DNA of 64,000 nucleotides from G963556115 sp963666605 (GCA_965140405.1 OZ223208.1:2108001-2172000), one strand, 5' to 3'. Counted from the first letter of the stretch, positions 44,457 through 53,762 are shown. Program-made: numbers and translations. The notes: generated by a model not told the origin, from the sequence alone.

Positions 44457-45962
44457 ATGAACGCAGTAATCTATCCAAGAGTCAGCAGTCTAAAACAGGT
44501 CGATGGTACTTCATTATCAGTTCAAGAACAAGCATGCCGTAAGTGGTGTGAAGATAATGGTGTGATTGTTGAAATGGCCTTTCTTGAGAAGGGTGAGTCA
44601 GCAAAGACTGCAGATAGAAAGCAGCTCCAAGCAGCTCTTGCTTATGTCAAAGCTCGAGGAGATATAGATTACTTCGTCGTTCACAAAGTAGACCGTTTCG
44701 CCAGACGTTCACAAGACTACTTCAACCTCCGTGACGAACTCACTCAAGCTGGCTGCAGATTGGTCTCAGTCAGTGAGAGACTTGATGACAGTCCATCTGG
44801 CAGATTTATGGAGGGAATGCTCTCTCTTCAAGCCCAGTTTGATAATGAGGTGAGGGCAGAGAGGAGTAAGAGCGGTATGCTTGAGGTAGTAAAGCGTGGT
44901 GGCTGGGCGTGGAGTCCTCCTATTGGTTTTGTTGTAACCAGGGGAACTAATAATATACCAACCCTAGCACATGACCCTGTAACAGCACCATTAGTAAAGA
45001 TGGTCTTCGAAGAGTGCCTTGCTGGAGCAATGAATACCAGAGTACTTGGTGAGTATGCTTACAAGATAGGACTCCGCACCAAGCACGGCAAAAAGATTGC
45101 AACCTCATCACTGCTATTAATGCTTAGAAACCCAGTCTATGCCGGAAGAGGGCGCACAAGGATGGTAGAAGGTGAGTATAACGGTAATTGGGAGTCAATT
45201 ATTTCACTTAGCTTGTACAAGGCAGTTCAGGATAGACTAGACAGTAATAGTAAGTCGGTACGTAAGGTAGAAAAAGAAGAGTTCTACTTGGATCGTTTGG
45301 TACATTGTGAGCATTGCGGAGGAGCTATGCTTGCCTATTACGCTACTGGAAGGCAGGGCAGAAAGTATCCATACTTCAAGTGTGGCAAGTGTAAGGGGCA
45401 AAATATCAAACTCAGCGAGATGAATGCAGAGTTTGAGGCACTACTTGACAGGATGAGGTTTGATAAGGAGTACCACAGAGACATTTGTAAGGCGATAGAA
45501 GCAGAGCTTGCAACTATGGGTTTGAGAGCAGCTGAAGAAAGAGAAGGCAGACAGAGAGCTATAATGAAATTAGAAGCCAAGGAGAAGCGTCTATTTGAGC
45601 TGGTACTTGCGCAGACAATAGATGAGAAGATTTACAAGATAAGATTCAAAGAATTGCAGAGAGAAATCAACGAATTAAGGAGTTACAGAGAGGACACCCA
45701 GTACGAGGTAAAGGATGTAACAGCGACTATGGCGTACTTTAGCCAAATGGTTCTCGAACCACGCAAAATGTGGTGTAAAGCCAGTCGTGAATTAAAGTTA
45801 GATCTCCAACGCCTCTGGTTCCCAGACGGCATCACATTCAACAAAAAACACCCACATCGAACCACCCTAAACATAAAAACGCCAACACTTTACAATGAAA
45901 GTATTGGCGCTTGTTCAGTTTGGCTCCCCCGGCTGGACTCGAACCAGCGACACATGGATTAA
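44457..45962 (+). CDS. Large serine recombinase (phage integrase)
   Basis: 501 residues. VIYPRVSSLKQ has the catalytic Ser10; VHKVDRFARRSQDYF and SGRFMEGMLSLQAQFDNE are resolvase-domain motifs. The recombinase domain (PPIGFVV, MLRNPVYAGRGR) follows. A zinc ribbon lies at about 284-312 (CEHCGGAM ... CGKCKG), then a coiled coil. The last 14 codons are the complement of tRNA-Asn and the adjoining bases, so the true C-terminus changes when the phage integrates. A hairpin at 45880-45911 lies within the 3' coding part. It catalyses site-specific integration at the tRNA. Confidence 0.93.
   Translation: MNAVIYPRVSSLKQVDGTSLSVQEQACRKWCEDNGVIVEMAFLEKGESAKTADRKQLQAALAYVKARGDIDYFVVHKVDRFARRSQDYFNLRDELTQAGCRLVSVSERLDDSPSGRFMEGMLSLQAQFDNEVRAERSKSGMLEVVKRGGWAWSPPIGFVVTRGTNNIPTLAHDPVTAPLVKMVFEECLAGAMNTRVLGEYAYKIGLRTKHGKKIATSSLLLMLRNPVYAGRGRTRMVEGEYNGNWESIISLSLYKAVQDRLDSNSKSVRKVEKEEFYLDRLVHCEHCGGAMLAYYATGRQGRKYPYFKCGKCKGQNIKLSEMNAEFEALLDRMRFDKEYHRDICKAIEAELATMGLRAAEEREGRQRAIMKLEAKEKRLFELVLAQTIDEKIYKIRFKELQREINELRSYREDTQYEVKDVTATMAYFSQMVLEPRKMWCKASRELKLDLQRLWFPDGITFNKKHPHRTTLNIKTPTLYNESIGACSVWLPRLDSNQRHMD
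45919..45929. other. attR (right attachment site in tRNA-Asn)
   Basis: TTTGGCTCCCC, identical to 5119-5129. It covers the CCA end and first acceptor-stem bases of tRNA-Asn, so integration leaves the tRNA intact. Confidence 0.78.
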
Positions 45963-45996
45963 CAGTCCATTGCTCTACCAACTGAGCTACAAGGGA
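45921..45996 (-). tRNA. tRNA-Asn (anticodon GTT)
   Basis: 76 bases including an encoded CCA. All four stems pair: acceptor TCCCTTG/CGGGGGA, anticodon ATGGA-CTGTTAA-TCCAT, T arm GCTGG-TTCGAGT-CCAGC. The prophage lies directly at its 3' end. Confidence 0.97.
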
Positions 45997-46188
45997 ATGT
46001 GTCTTGTTGAATTTCTTGGTAACTTCAACGTGAAAGAGTATACTTAATTTAGAACTTATGTCTAGTCTTAAAATCTCTTTTTTTTACTATTTTTTTTTCT
46101 GCCTGTAATATTAACATATTCTGTCTCATATTTAGGCAAATTTCTTAATTTTTAATATCAATCCATTTAATTTATTACTCTTCTTAAC

Positions 46189-46217
46189 TTGAACTACTTA
46201 TTCTTTAGTTGTATAAT
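46189..46217 (+). promoter_or_regulatory. Sigma70-type promoter of the aldo/keto reductase operon
   Basis: TTGAAC (46189-46194), 17-base spacer, perfect TATAAT (46212-46217), about 38 bases before the ATG at 46255. The rest of 45997-46254 holds no gene. Confidence 0.8.
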
Positions 46218-46254
46218 CTAGATGTAAATCTACCTTAAATATCAAAAGGAAAAT

Positions 46255-47271
46255 ATGAAATATATTAGGCTCGGAAAAACCGATTTGATGGTGTCTCGCA
46301 CATCTATTGGTGCTTTGCCCATTCAAAGAACTGAACAAACCGAGGTCACAAAAATAATTAATACGGCTCTAGATGCAGGGGTAAATTTTTTTGATACAGC
46401 TAGACTATATACTGATAGTGAGTCAAAACTTGGAGTTGCTCTCTCCGGAAAGCGTGAAAAGGTTGTGCTTGCTACAAAGAGTATGGCAGAGACGAAAGAT
46501 CAACTGCTCAAAGAACTTGAAGCGAGCCTCAGGGAGCTTAAAACAGATTATGTTGATATCATGCAGCTTCATAATCCAAAAGTATTCCCTGATCAAGACG
46601 ACCCTAATTCTCCTATTGCTGGATTAGACTATGCAAAGAAAGCTGGTATGATTCGTTTTGCTGGCTTAACCAACCATAGTAGAGATGTCGCTACTGAAGC
46701 AATTCGCTCTGGTATTTTTGATACTATTCAATTTCCGTTGTCAATGATATCCTGTGATGAAGACTGGGACATTGCTAAAATGTGTCGTAAACTTGATATT
46801 GGTGTTATTGCTATGAAAGCGATGTCAGGTGGTCTCATTACAAATGCTAAAGCTGCTTTTGTCTATATGAGTCAATATGACTATGTAGTACCTATATGGG
46901 GAATTCAGCACCTTCACGAGTTAGAGGAATTCTTGGATTATGAAGATAGTGAACCTATAATGGATGAAGAAATTTCTGCTCAAGTTTTATCAGACAAGAA
47001 TGAGCTATCGGGTAACTTTTGCAGGGCGTGTGGGTACTGTCTGCCGTGCCCATCTGGTATTGATATACCTTGGGCAGCAAGGACGGGATATCTCTTAAAG
47101 CGTATGCCTTTAGAGCCTTTACTTGCTCCGGAGTGGCAAGAGAAGATGAAGAAAATTGATGATTGTGTCGAATGTGGTGCTTGTAAAAGTAGATGTCCGT
47201 ATGGACTTGATGCACCTGTCTTGTTAAGAAAGATGCAGCAAGAATATACTAACTTTATTGCCAGTAGATGA
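46255..47271 (+). CDS. Aldo/keto reductase with C-terminal 4Fe-4S domain
   Basis: 338 residues. The TIM-barrel carries the tetrad: FFDTARLYTDSE (Asp, Tyr), VLATKS (Lys) and IMQLHNP (His). From about residue 258, FCRACGYCLPCPSG and CVECGACKSRCPYG are two Cys clusters of a ferredoxin-like iron-sulfur domain, placing it in the large group of putative redox aldo/keto reductases of anaerobes. The substrate is unknown. It heads a three-gene operon with yjbQ and the DUF4432 gene. Confidence 0.92.
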   Translation: MKYIRLGKTDLMVSRTSIGALPIQRTEQTEVTKIINTALDAGVNFFDTARLYTDSESKLGVALSGKREKVVLATKSMAETKDQLLKELEASLRELKTDYVDIMQLHNPKVFPDQDDPNSPIAGLDYAKKAGMIRFAGLTNHSRDVATEAIRSGIFDTIQFPLSMISCDEDWDIAKMCRKLDIGVIAMKAMSGGLITNAKAAFVYMSQYDYVVPIWGIQHLHELEEFLDYEDSEPIMDEEISAQVLSDKNELSGNFCRACGYCLPCPSGIDIPWAARTGYLLKRMPLEPLLAPEWQEKMKKIDDCVECGACKSRCPYGLDAPVLLRKMQQEYTNFIASR

Positions 47272-47279
47272 GGCTAGAT

Positions 47280-47678
47280 ATGCAAGTTATTCTCAAGGTA
47301 CAAACAAATTCAAAGCAAGAGCTTGTTGATATTACAAATGATGTCTCTCAAGCTCTTGCACGATCTATGAAGGATGAAGGAATAGTCAGTGTGTATGTTA
47401 GGGGAGCTACTGCTGCAATAATGATTCAGGAGAATTGGGATAACTCAGTTCAGAATGATACGATATCCTTACTTAATAGGATTATTCCGAGAGGCATATG
47501 GGAGCATGATGAGCAGGATGGTAATGGTGATAGCCATTTGAAATCTGGACTTGTCGGCCCTTCAGAGGTTATTCCGTTTAGTGAATCTAAGTTGTTACTC
47601 TCTACTTGGCAAAATATCTTTCTGTGTGAATTTGATGGACCTAGAGCTGAGAGAGAGGTCGTTGTTACCGTATTATAG
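47280..47678 (+). CDS. YjbQ family protein (UPF0047)
   Basis: 132 residues from the ATG at 47280 (GAGG seven bases upstream), nine bases after the reductase stop. SQALARSMKDEGIVSVYVRG, AAIMIQENWD and FCEFDGPRAEREV fit the YjbQ fold, with a His-containing loop (EHDEQDGNGDSHLKSGLVG). The family has weak thiamine-phosphate synthase activity but its cellular role is unsettled. Confidence 0.88.
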   Translation: MQVILKVQTNSKQELVDITNDVSQALARSMKDEGIVSVYVRGATAAIMIQENWDNSVQNDTISLLNRIIPRGIWEHDEQDGNGDSHLKSGLVGPSEVIPFSESKLLLSTWQNIFLCEFDGPRAEREVVVTVL

Positions 47679-47716
47679 GGTGTTTTAAAGGTTTAATATA
47701 TTTTAAAGGATATAAA

Positions 47717-48754
47717 ATGAAGATTGGTTGTACTGAATACTCAAAGAGTGAATTACTTGCAAGGGTTGGTAGATTGAGCCAGATTGGCGGTATTCAAAAA
47801 ATTACACTTGAAGAAGGTCTTGAGAAGGGCACTGAGATTATACAGGTTGGTACTGGTGCTGGGTTATCTTTTTGGGTGTCACCGAGTAAGTGCATGGATA
47901 TTGTGCATGCTGAATATTGTGGCTCTGCTTTAAGTTGGAGTGGAGTGAATGGTGTTGTTCATCCTGCTCACTATAATGAGCGTGGGATTGGTTGGCTTGA
48001 CTCGTATAGTAGTGGTTTATTAACAACGTGTGGTTTTGCAAATGCCGGTCTCAATTGTGAAGAAGATGGTGTTGAATATGGACTTCATGGTAGAGCGCAT
48101 AATATACCTGCTACAGGTGTCTCTACTCGCACATTCTGGGTAGATGATGAATGCCATTTGGAGGTAAGTGGTAGTGTTTGTGAGACAGTTATGTTTGGTC
48201 ATAATATCACTTTGACTAGGGTTATTTCTGCTGTTATGGGACAAAATAAGATTGAAGTTTTTGATAAAATTGAAAATACAACTCGCCGTAGTACTCCTTT
48301 GATGTTGGTCTATCACTGTAATTTTGGTTTCCCTCTGCTGGCTGAGAAGACAAGTATTGAGATGCCTTCAGAGTCATATGAACCAAGAGTAAATGGAATA
48401 GGACCGGTACCTCTGACTTGGCAGGCACCAGACAAGGATTATGTGGAAAAAGTTTACTATCATCGTCAACTGGTAACTGAAGAAGGAATCGCTACTGCTA
48501 GGGTTACAAATCCAGAATTTCCAATTGGAGCTGGGCATTGTGGAGTACAGTTAGAGATGTGTTGGGATACTAAAAACTTGCCTGAATTGGTAGAGTGGTA
48601 TATGCCAGGTGACGGTACACATGCTTTAGGAATCGAACCAGCTAACTGTGAGCTAGCTGGTAGAGCCACTGAGAGGGCCAAGGGGGCAGTTGTAGAGCTT
48701 GAACCTGGAGAGACTAAAGATTACAGGCTTTCTTTTGAAATAAAAGCTTTATAA
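47717..48754 (+). CDS. DUF4432 family protein (aldose-1-epimerase-like)
   Basis: 345 residues. It shows the beta-sandwich pattern of the galactose mutarotase superfamily: SWSGVNGVVHPAHYNERGIG, CGFANAGLNCEEDGVEYGLHGR with conserved His, and HCNFGFPLL. The C-terminal EPANCELAGRATERAKG is typical of DUF4432. Presumed carbohydrate epimerase or binding protein in the cytoplasm; with the reductase it suggests a sugar pathway. Confidence 0.85.
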   Translation: MKIGCTEYSKSELLARVGRLSQIGGIQKITLEEGLEKGTEIIQVGTGAGLSFWVSPSKCMDIVHAEYCGSALSWSGVNGVVHPAHYNERGIGWLDSYSSGLLTTCGFANAGLNCEEDGVEYGLHGRAHNIPATGVSTRTFWVDDECHLEVSGSVCETVMFGHNITLTRVISAVMGQNKIEVFDKIENTTRRSTPLMLVYHCNFGFPLLAEKTSIEMPSESYEPRVNGIGPVPLTWQAPDKDYVEKVYYHRQLVTEEGIATARVTNPEFPIGAGHCGVQLEMCWDTKNLPELVEWYMPGDGTHALGIEPANCELAGRATERAKGAVVELEPGETKDYRLSFEIKAL

Positions 48755-48774
48755 TTCATAACTATTACATTTAA

Positions 48775-48804
48775 ATGAAGAGAACGATCATTCGTTCTCT
48801 TCAT
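48775..48804. terminator. Convergent hairpin terminator
   Basis: Perfect 13-bp stem ATGAAGAGAACGA / TCGTTCTCTTCAT with a TCAT loop, between the DUF4432 gene (+) and a minus-strand gene whose stop codon lies in the loop. No strong T-run on the + side. Confidence 0.7.
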
Positions 48805-49345
48805 CGTTATCATGTCTATCGCGTCTTCTTCCCATACCATAATTATGCCCCATATCTTCATCTTTAAGATGCCATTTCTTAATTTTGCATTCACCAGGCT
48901 CACATTCAAGGCGCTCTTCAAATCTTCTAGCCCTAGGAATTCTTTTTTGGTGACCAGGGAAGTATTCGGGGAATGTATTCATCCACCTATCTTTATCTTC
49001 CTTTGTTGGTAGGCAATTTGCAACATCTTCAGCTAGATTATGCTGTAATTGAAGTATGCGATACGATATTTCCTCATTGAGCTCATGAAATTCTTGTAAT
49101 TTATTATATATAATTGAATTTAATTCATCTTTTCTAGGTGCAAGAACAGGATAGTCCTTTACTATTTGGTTTGTTACATTTTCACTAAATTTGCGAGGTG
49201 GTGGACGGAAGAAGTCAGCGTTATGGTGCAACAGATATATACCGGAAGAAAGCCCAAGGAACATACCGGAAATAAAAATAATAACACCAAATAAGAGGTG
49301 CTTATACTTGACAATTTTCTTTTTTGGTACTACTTCATTATCCAT
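48788..49345 (-). CDS. Membrane-anchored Spy/CpxP-like periplasmic protein
   Basis: 185 residues. One N-terminal anchor (YKHLLFGVIIFISGMFLGLSSG) is followed by a periplasmic helical region (LNSIIYNKLQEFHELNEEIS) like the heavy-metal-sensor/Spy-type LTxxQ proteins, then a very charged tail with three Cys and His/Asp/Arg-rich end. It follows the ECF sigma and a small membrane protein, so it is probably part of the same stress-response operon. Confidence 0.6.
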   Translation of the reverse strand: MDNEVVPKKKIVKYKHLLFGVIIFISGMFLGLSSGIYLLHHNADFFRPPPRKFSENVTNQIVKDYPVLAPRKDELNSIIYNKLQEFHELNEEISYRILQLQHNLAEDVANCLPTKEDKDRWMNTFPEYFPGHQKRIPRARRFEERLECEPGECKIKKWHLKDEDMGHNYGMGRRRDRHDNDEENE

Positions 49346-49363
49346 GCTAATTCCTGCCTATAA

Positions 49364-49627
49364 TTAGAATACATTTATCGCTTGTTCTGAGATTTCCCAA
49401 GCTGCAGTATTCTGTATACTGGTTAAAATTTCTGTTGAAAAGAAGAGAGCAATTATCGCAGCTGCTGCACAAGCGACTGCCAAATATCTAAATGAGTCTA
49501 TCTCGATAACAGTTGTTTCGCAATTAATTTTTGCCCATACACCCTCTCTAATATTCTTGATATTGGTGGGATGTTTAGAGGCCTCTTTGTCAATATTATT
49601 AATCATTTTAAGTTCATCGGTATTCAT
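49364..49627 (-). CDS. Small membrane protein, candidate anti-sigma factor
   Basis: 87 residues. The N-terminal cytoplasmic part (LKMINNIDKEASKHPTNIKN) precedes one TM helix (RYLAVACAAAAIIALFFST). It overlaps the sigma gene by 14 bases; such overlap is usual for sigma/anti-sigma pairs. No ZAS zinc motif is seen, so the role rests on position. Confidence 0.55.
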   Translation of the reverse strand: MNTDELKMINNIDKEASKHPTNIKNIREGVWAKINCETTVIEIDSFRYLAVACAAAAIIALFFSTEILTSIQNTAAWEISEQAINVF

Positions 49628-50210
49628 TGAGTATGTCTCCTAATTCTTTGTCATTCAAGAGCTTGCGGAGCTTTTTTCGAGACCTGTAGCTACGCATTTT
49701 TACCATAGCTACTGTCCACTCCATTGTCTCTGCTACTTCTTTTACAGACATCTTATCTAGGTACATCATACATAGTACTTGACGCTCTTTTAATGGGATT
49801 TTGCTGAGCACCATATTCAATACTTCACTAGGATCATGAGCTCTTTCACTAACGTTATCTTCTGGTCTTTGATCCCAATCTTCAAGTTGGACAGTCTTAG
49901 GCTTCTTTAATTCTGTTCTCCAGTAATTATATCCTACTCTACTTGCAATAGTGCGCAGCCAATGTAGAAATGGAGCTCTGGGTTCGTAATTATCTATCGA
50001 CTTATATGCATTTACAAAAACTGTCTGTGTCAGTTCTTCAATAATATCAAGATTTGTGGAAAAGCGCCTCATCTGCTTTGCTATTGTCTCTTGATGCCTG
50101 AACATCAATATATCAAAGGCAGAGTTATCACCCTCCTTGACCTTTATAACTTCATAGTAGTCTTCGTCCACTTCTTTGAGTTCGGCCATATAACTAAGTA
50201 CATTTTCCAT
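49614..50210 (-). CDS. ECF-type RNA polymerase sigma factor
   Basis: 198 residues. Region 2 is DIIEELTQTVFVNAYKSIDN with LHWLRTIASRVGYNYWR; region 4 is KIPLKERQVLCMMYLDKMSV and KEVAETMEWTVAMVKMRSYR, a clear helix-turn-helix. It directs transcription of a stress or envelope regulon. Candidate anti-sigma and Spy-like genes lie directly downstream. Confidence 0.92.
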   Translation of the reverse strand: MENVLSYMAELKEVDEDYYEVIKVKEGDNSAFDILMFRHQETIAKQMRRFSTNLDIIEELTQTVFVNAYKSIDNYEPRAPFLHWLRTIASRVGYNYWRTELKKPKTVQLEDWDQRPEDNVSERAHDPSEVLNMVLSKIPLKERQVLCMMYLDKMSVKEVAETMEWTVAMVKMRSYRSRKKLRKLLNDKELGDILNEYR

Positions 50211-50302
50211 TGTTATTATTTCCGTAATTTTATCATGAATTTATACTTCTTTCAACAGGTTAATAACTAATAAGAATGTAAGGTAACATAAAATTAATAA
50301 AA

Positions 50303-50334
50303 AAACGATGAGGACATAGACGTCCTCATCGTTT
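50303..50334 (-). terminator. Intrinsic terminator of the HU gene
   Basis: Perfect 13-bp stem AAACGATGAGGAC / GTCCTCATCGTTT with 6-base loop; on the minus strand it ends in TTTTT. It lies 28 bases after the HU stop codon. Confidence 0.9.
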
Positions 50335-50361
50335 AGATACAAAAAAAGCCTAATTTGGAGG

Positions 50362-50673
50362 CTATATCATCTCTTTAAGGCCTTTTAGAGCTCTTAGTAC
50401 AACCTTCGTTGATGCAGGCTTTGCAGGGATATCCATTGTCTCTCCAGGCTTGAATGGGTTTGGCACACCATTCTTAGCTGGTTTAGCTGGAACTTCTTTC
50501 TTTTCAACCTTGAGTAGTCCTGGTAATACAAATTTGCCACAACCATTGCTTGAAAGGCTTTTGCTTAGATTTGTGTTTAGGCTATCAAATACTTCTGAAA
50601 CCTGCTTTTTAGTAAGACCAGTATCTTCTGAGATTGCTGAGAAAAGTTCGTTTTTTGTTAGTGGTTTGTCCAT
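50362..50673 (-). CDS. HU-family DNA-binding protein
   Basis: 103 residues. LTKNELFSAISEDTGLTKKQ and VSEVFDSLN form the dimerisation helices; LPGLLKVEKKEVPAKPAKNG replaces the usual arm, with a Pro/Lys-rich insertion before a short C-terminus. This divergent HU form is known in PVC-group bacteria. It binds DNA without strong sequence preference and organises the nucleoid. Confidence 0.85.
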   Translation of the reverse strand: MDKPLTKNELFSAISEDTGLTKKQVSEVFDSLNTNLSKSLSSNGCGKFVLPGLLKVEKKEVPAKPAKNGVPNPFKPGETMDIPAKPASTKVVLRALKGLKEMI

Positions 50674-51051
50674 TAAGATGCTCCTATCTTTAAAATTAAC
50701 TAAAACAATTACAAAGTGTTGATAAAATCAATTGGGCGAATTTTACGGAAATAATTGATTGTGTGCAATGCCTAATTTTAAAATAAATTAAAATATCCCT
50801 AAATTTATTGGAAAATTAAGCTTTTTTAAAATATACTAATAGTAAATTTATGAAAATAAAGTAAATAAAAATTACGCTCTGTCGGGGTCTTTTAGCTGAA
50901 TTTACCTTGAGCGTGTTTTATTAGCTTGATTTAAGGTGTATTTGGCCATAACGAGGTAAGAAAAATGAAATTATAGATGAAAAATAAAGTATATTCAGTA
51001 TAATTATAAAGGCTTTACTGTATGAACGTTAATAATCATTCTGGTGGAATA
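50674..51051. other. Divergent intergenic region
   Basis: About 380 bases between the HU gene (minus) and the coiled-coil gene (plus), very AT-rich. It must hold both promoters; TATAAT near 50997 is a candidate -10 for the + gene, without a well-spaced -35. No small gene or repeat seen. Confidence 0.5.
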
Positions 51052-53148
51052 ATGGCAAAAAATAATAACGAAAATAAAAACGTTTCAATTGATAATAAAA
51101 AGATTGATTATGATGACTTGCTCAAACAGATTGAGATAGGTAAGCTGCGCTTACGTGAAGCTGGGAGTGAGGCAGACAGATATAAAGAGAAGTTTGAGTT
51201 GGCAGTAAAGAATTCAAAAAAAACTGAGGCAGGGCTCTTGAAAGAAAATGAAGCCCTTGCTATACGCATTAGTGAGTCTGATCTAAATAGACAGACCCTT
51301 GAGCAGAAGTGTAACCTTCTTGAGGATAAGTTGAAAGCTGAAAGAGAGAAGTTCTTCAAGCAAGAGAATGAGCTTTTACAGATAAATCAACAGAACCGTC
51401 ATAGAGCAGGAGAGGAGCGTAGAGGAAAGCTCGAGTTTGAAGAGCAATTAGAGGAAGAGAGGCTTCGTCGAGAGGATCTTATTAAAGAGATTGAGGCCGC
51501 AAATGAAAAAATTTCAAAAGCAGAAAGTGAACGCCGTACTCTCGAGCATGAAATATCAGTTATAACTAGCAAGTATGAAAAAGCGATTCTGAAAGAAAAA
51601 GCTTCAGCCAAAGAGCTTGCTCTTGCAGCAGAAAGAGAGAAGTCAAGGGCTGAAGGATTACAAAAAGAGGCAAGAGATGGTCGTGATACTATAAAAGATC
51701 TTCAGGAGCGGCTTGCTGAATTCTCAGATAAGTGTGGCAAGCTTGAGAGTTCACTAGAGACTGAGATGACTAAGAGGCAAAGGATTGAACATGACTTCTC
51801 ACAGACTGAGGAACGACTTAGTCAGGATCAGCAACGTTATCAGGAAGAGGCACATGTGTATCAGGGTAAGCTCTTAGGGGCAAGACATGATATCTCTGAG
51901 TTACAAGTTCGCTATGAGAGACTTACTAGAAAGTACAACAAAACAAAATTTGAATATAAGAGGGACCGTTCTGAACTTCTTGGAGAGTATAGAAATCTTG
52001 AGAAGGAGTTGGAGCTTATAAATTTGAAGCTCAAAGACACTGAAAAGTTAATGAATGTTGAGAAGAGGGTCGCAAGCAACCAGATTGATCAACTACGCTC
52101 TCAGATGAGGAATGCATTGTCTCAGGCCGAGCGTGAAAAGCATGATCTTTCACGGCAGTTGGATGTGCTTCTTAAGGATGCTGAAGACGTACGTAGGAGA
52201 GCTGAAGGGTTTGATATAGAAGTTGCAGAAATTCGCGAAGGTTATGAAGACAAGATTAAGAGCGTAGAGAAGGAGTTTGAGCGGGTTTCTGCGGCACTTC
52301 AAAAGACTTCTAAAGCATTTGAAGATGAGTCGAGAAAGAATGAGAAGCTGAATGCGCAAACTGTCAACATGCGTAATCTGCTTGGTGATCTTGAGAAGCG
52401 TATGCGTGAGACACAGGCTGAGCATCAAGAGGTAGTCAAGGCTAATAACGCTAGATATGATGAACTTTATGAGGATCATGAAAATATTAAACGCATTTTG
52501 AAGGATGCTGTTGATGAGAAGAATAGGAGTGATGCCAAGCTTGAAGAGGTAAAGCTTGAGGAGGCGGAACTTCGTGCTGTAGTTAAAAAATGTAAAAAAG
52601 ACGTTGAGCAAATGCAGGAGTCGGTCTCTGCAAGTTCTGCGAGTAAGGCATATTTAAAAGAGAAGTACGAAGCTGTTGATGTAGCCTTGTCTGAAGTAAA
52701 AGACCTGTTGGCTGTGGAAAAATCTGCACGAGTCAAAGCAGAAGAGAAACTTCGGGTCGAAAGAGAAGCATTTACAAGTATGGAAAAGCAACTCCGTACA
52801 AATATTATTACTGAAAGAGATCAACTAGAGTCAGAACATTCTAGGGAGGTTGCGACTTATAGAGAAGAGATTGACACTCTAGTTAAAGAGCGTGATGGAG
52901 CTAGGGAGGAATTGGTAGAAGAGAGAGCTAGGAATCAAGAACTCTTGAAGAATCTCCTTACTATGAGGGAAGAGCTTGAGCTTACTCATGAGGCGAGTTC
53001 TGCTGCAAAGGTCTTCCTCAAAGAAAAGCTAGCTAAGTCTGAGGAGAATCTTGAGGAATACAAGTCTGAATTCTTGTTGGAAGAGCAGAGAAGGCAGGAG
53101 CTTGAAAAGCAATTGCGTGAATTGAGAAGAAAGATGGAGTTTGCATAA
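51052..53148 (+). CDS. Long coiled-coil protein, unknown
   Basis: 698 residues from the ATG at 51052 (GGTGGA four bases upstream; an ATG ten codons earlier lacks a site). Nearly the whole protein is one charged coiled coil rich in Glu, Lys, Arg, Leu, with no signal peptide or TM and only a 30-residue polar head. Such filament-like proteins may act as cytoskeletal or scaffold elements. STAS and RsbW-type genes follow on the same strand; functional linkage is possible but not shown. Confidence 0.75.
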   Translation: MAKNNNENKNVSIDNKKIDYDDLLKQIEIGKLRLREAGSEADRYKEKFELAVKNSKKTEAGLLKENEALAIRISESDLNRQTLEQKCNLLEDKLKAEREKFFKQENELLQINQQNRHRAGEERRGKLEFEEQLEEERLRREDLIKEIEAANEKISKAESERRTLEHEISVITSKYEKAILKEKASAKELALAAEREKSRAEGLQKEARDGRDTIKDLQERLAEFSDKCGKLESSLETEMTKRQRIEHDFSQTEERLSQDQQRYQEEAHVYQGKLLGARHDISELQVRYERLTRKYNKTKFEYKRDRSELLGEYRNLEKELELINLKLKDTEKLMNVEKRVASNQIDQLRSQMRNALSQAEREKHDLSRQLDVLLKDAEDVRRRAEGFDIEVAEIREGYEDKIKSVEKEFERVSAALQKTSKAFEDESRKNEKLNAQTVNMRNLLGDLEKRMRETQAEHQEVVKANNARYDELYEDHENIKRILKDAVDEKNRSDAKLEEVKLEEAELRAVVKKCKKDVEQMQESVSASSASKAYLKEKYEAVDVALSEVKDLLAVEKSARVKAEEKLRVEREAFTSMEKQLRTNIITERDQLESEHSREVATYREEIDTLVKERDGAREELVEERARNQELLKNLLTMREELELTHEASSAAKVFLKEKLAKSEENLEEYKSEFLLEEQRRQELEKQLRELRRKMEFA

Positions 53149-53223
53149 CTTACTATTAAGTAGTTGCAAATTCTAATTGTGAAGATGTTTGTTCTTGTGG
53201 GTAATGTAGTTTTAAGGAATGGT

Positions 53224-53547
53224 ATGGAAATCAAAAAGATTCAAAGTACGGATGGCACCGAAATAATAAAACTTGTGGGAAGGTTAGATCTTCAAGGGGT
53301 TGGTGAGATAGAGGATGAGTTTAAGGGTATTTACTCCGAAGCGACCGGCTGTCTAGTTGTTGATATGGCTGAAGTGGCATTTCTTGCTAGTCTTGGTATG
53401 AGGCTTTTGATGATGGCAGCAAAGTCCTTGAGCCAAAGAGGCGGATCGATTATAGTTGTTGAACCGCAAGAGGTCGTCGAGAATGCGCTTCGCATGTCTG
53501 GGCTTGATCAAGTTATTGGTATTGTTGACTCACTTTCTGAGCTATAA
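53224..53547 (+). CDS. STAS-domain anti-sigma factor antagonist (RsbV/SpoIIAA-like)
   Basis: 107 residues from the ATG at 53224 (AAGGA six bases before). EIIKLVGRLDLQGVGEIEDE and VVDMAEVAFLASLGMRLLM are the STAS core; Ser in FLASLGMR is the usual phosphorylation site. In partner switching the unphosphorylated antagonist binds the RsbW-type kinase and frees its target. Confidence 0.9.
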   Translation: MEIKKIQSTDGTEIIKLVGRLDLQGVGEIEDEFKGIYSEATGCLVVDMAEVAFLASLGMRLLMMAAKSLSQRGGSIIVVEPQEVVENALRMSGLDQVIGIVDSLSEL

Positions 53548-53762
53548 TCTTTGCTTTGTGATCTTTAATTTTCAGGGTGAGATTATTTTCAACTGAGTGG
53601 TTTCAGCCTTGTTTGTGATGAGTTTATTGGTAAGTGTTAGTGGTTTTGGATGTTCTATGATTTTTTTGATCAAGTGTTTTGTGAGGAATGTGTTTATTTT
53701 TGTTTTTAAGTTTGATATTTCTGTAGCACTGTTCATATTTTTATGCTTGAGGCTGTTTTGAA

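Larger units (their letters stand above)
5119..45929. mobile_element. Prophage, podovirus-like, integrated at tRNA-Asn
   Basis: About 40.8 kb bounded by 11-bp direct repeats. It contains terminase, portal, scaffold, capsid, tail adaptor and nozzle, internal virion proteins, tail fibre, an early replication module, a repressor switch and a serine recombinase. Structural and early genes are all on the minus strand; lysogeny and integrase genes are on plus. Capsid-region proteins resemble the Bordetella phage BPP-1 (Bbp) type, while the injection proteins resemble T7 gp13-15. Most genes are intact; the tail-adaptor gene has a frameshift, so it may be cryptic unless that is an assembly error. Confidence 0.92.

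Noticed and set aside
45880..45911. Hairpin near the integrase end taken as a terminator
   Set aside because: It lies inside the open reading frame and has no T-run; one pair is mismatched. Kept only as a note in the integrase entry.
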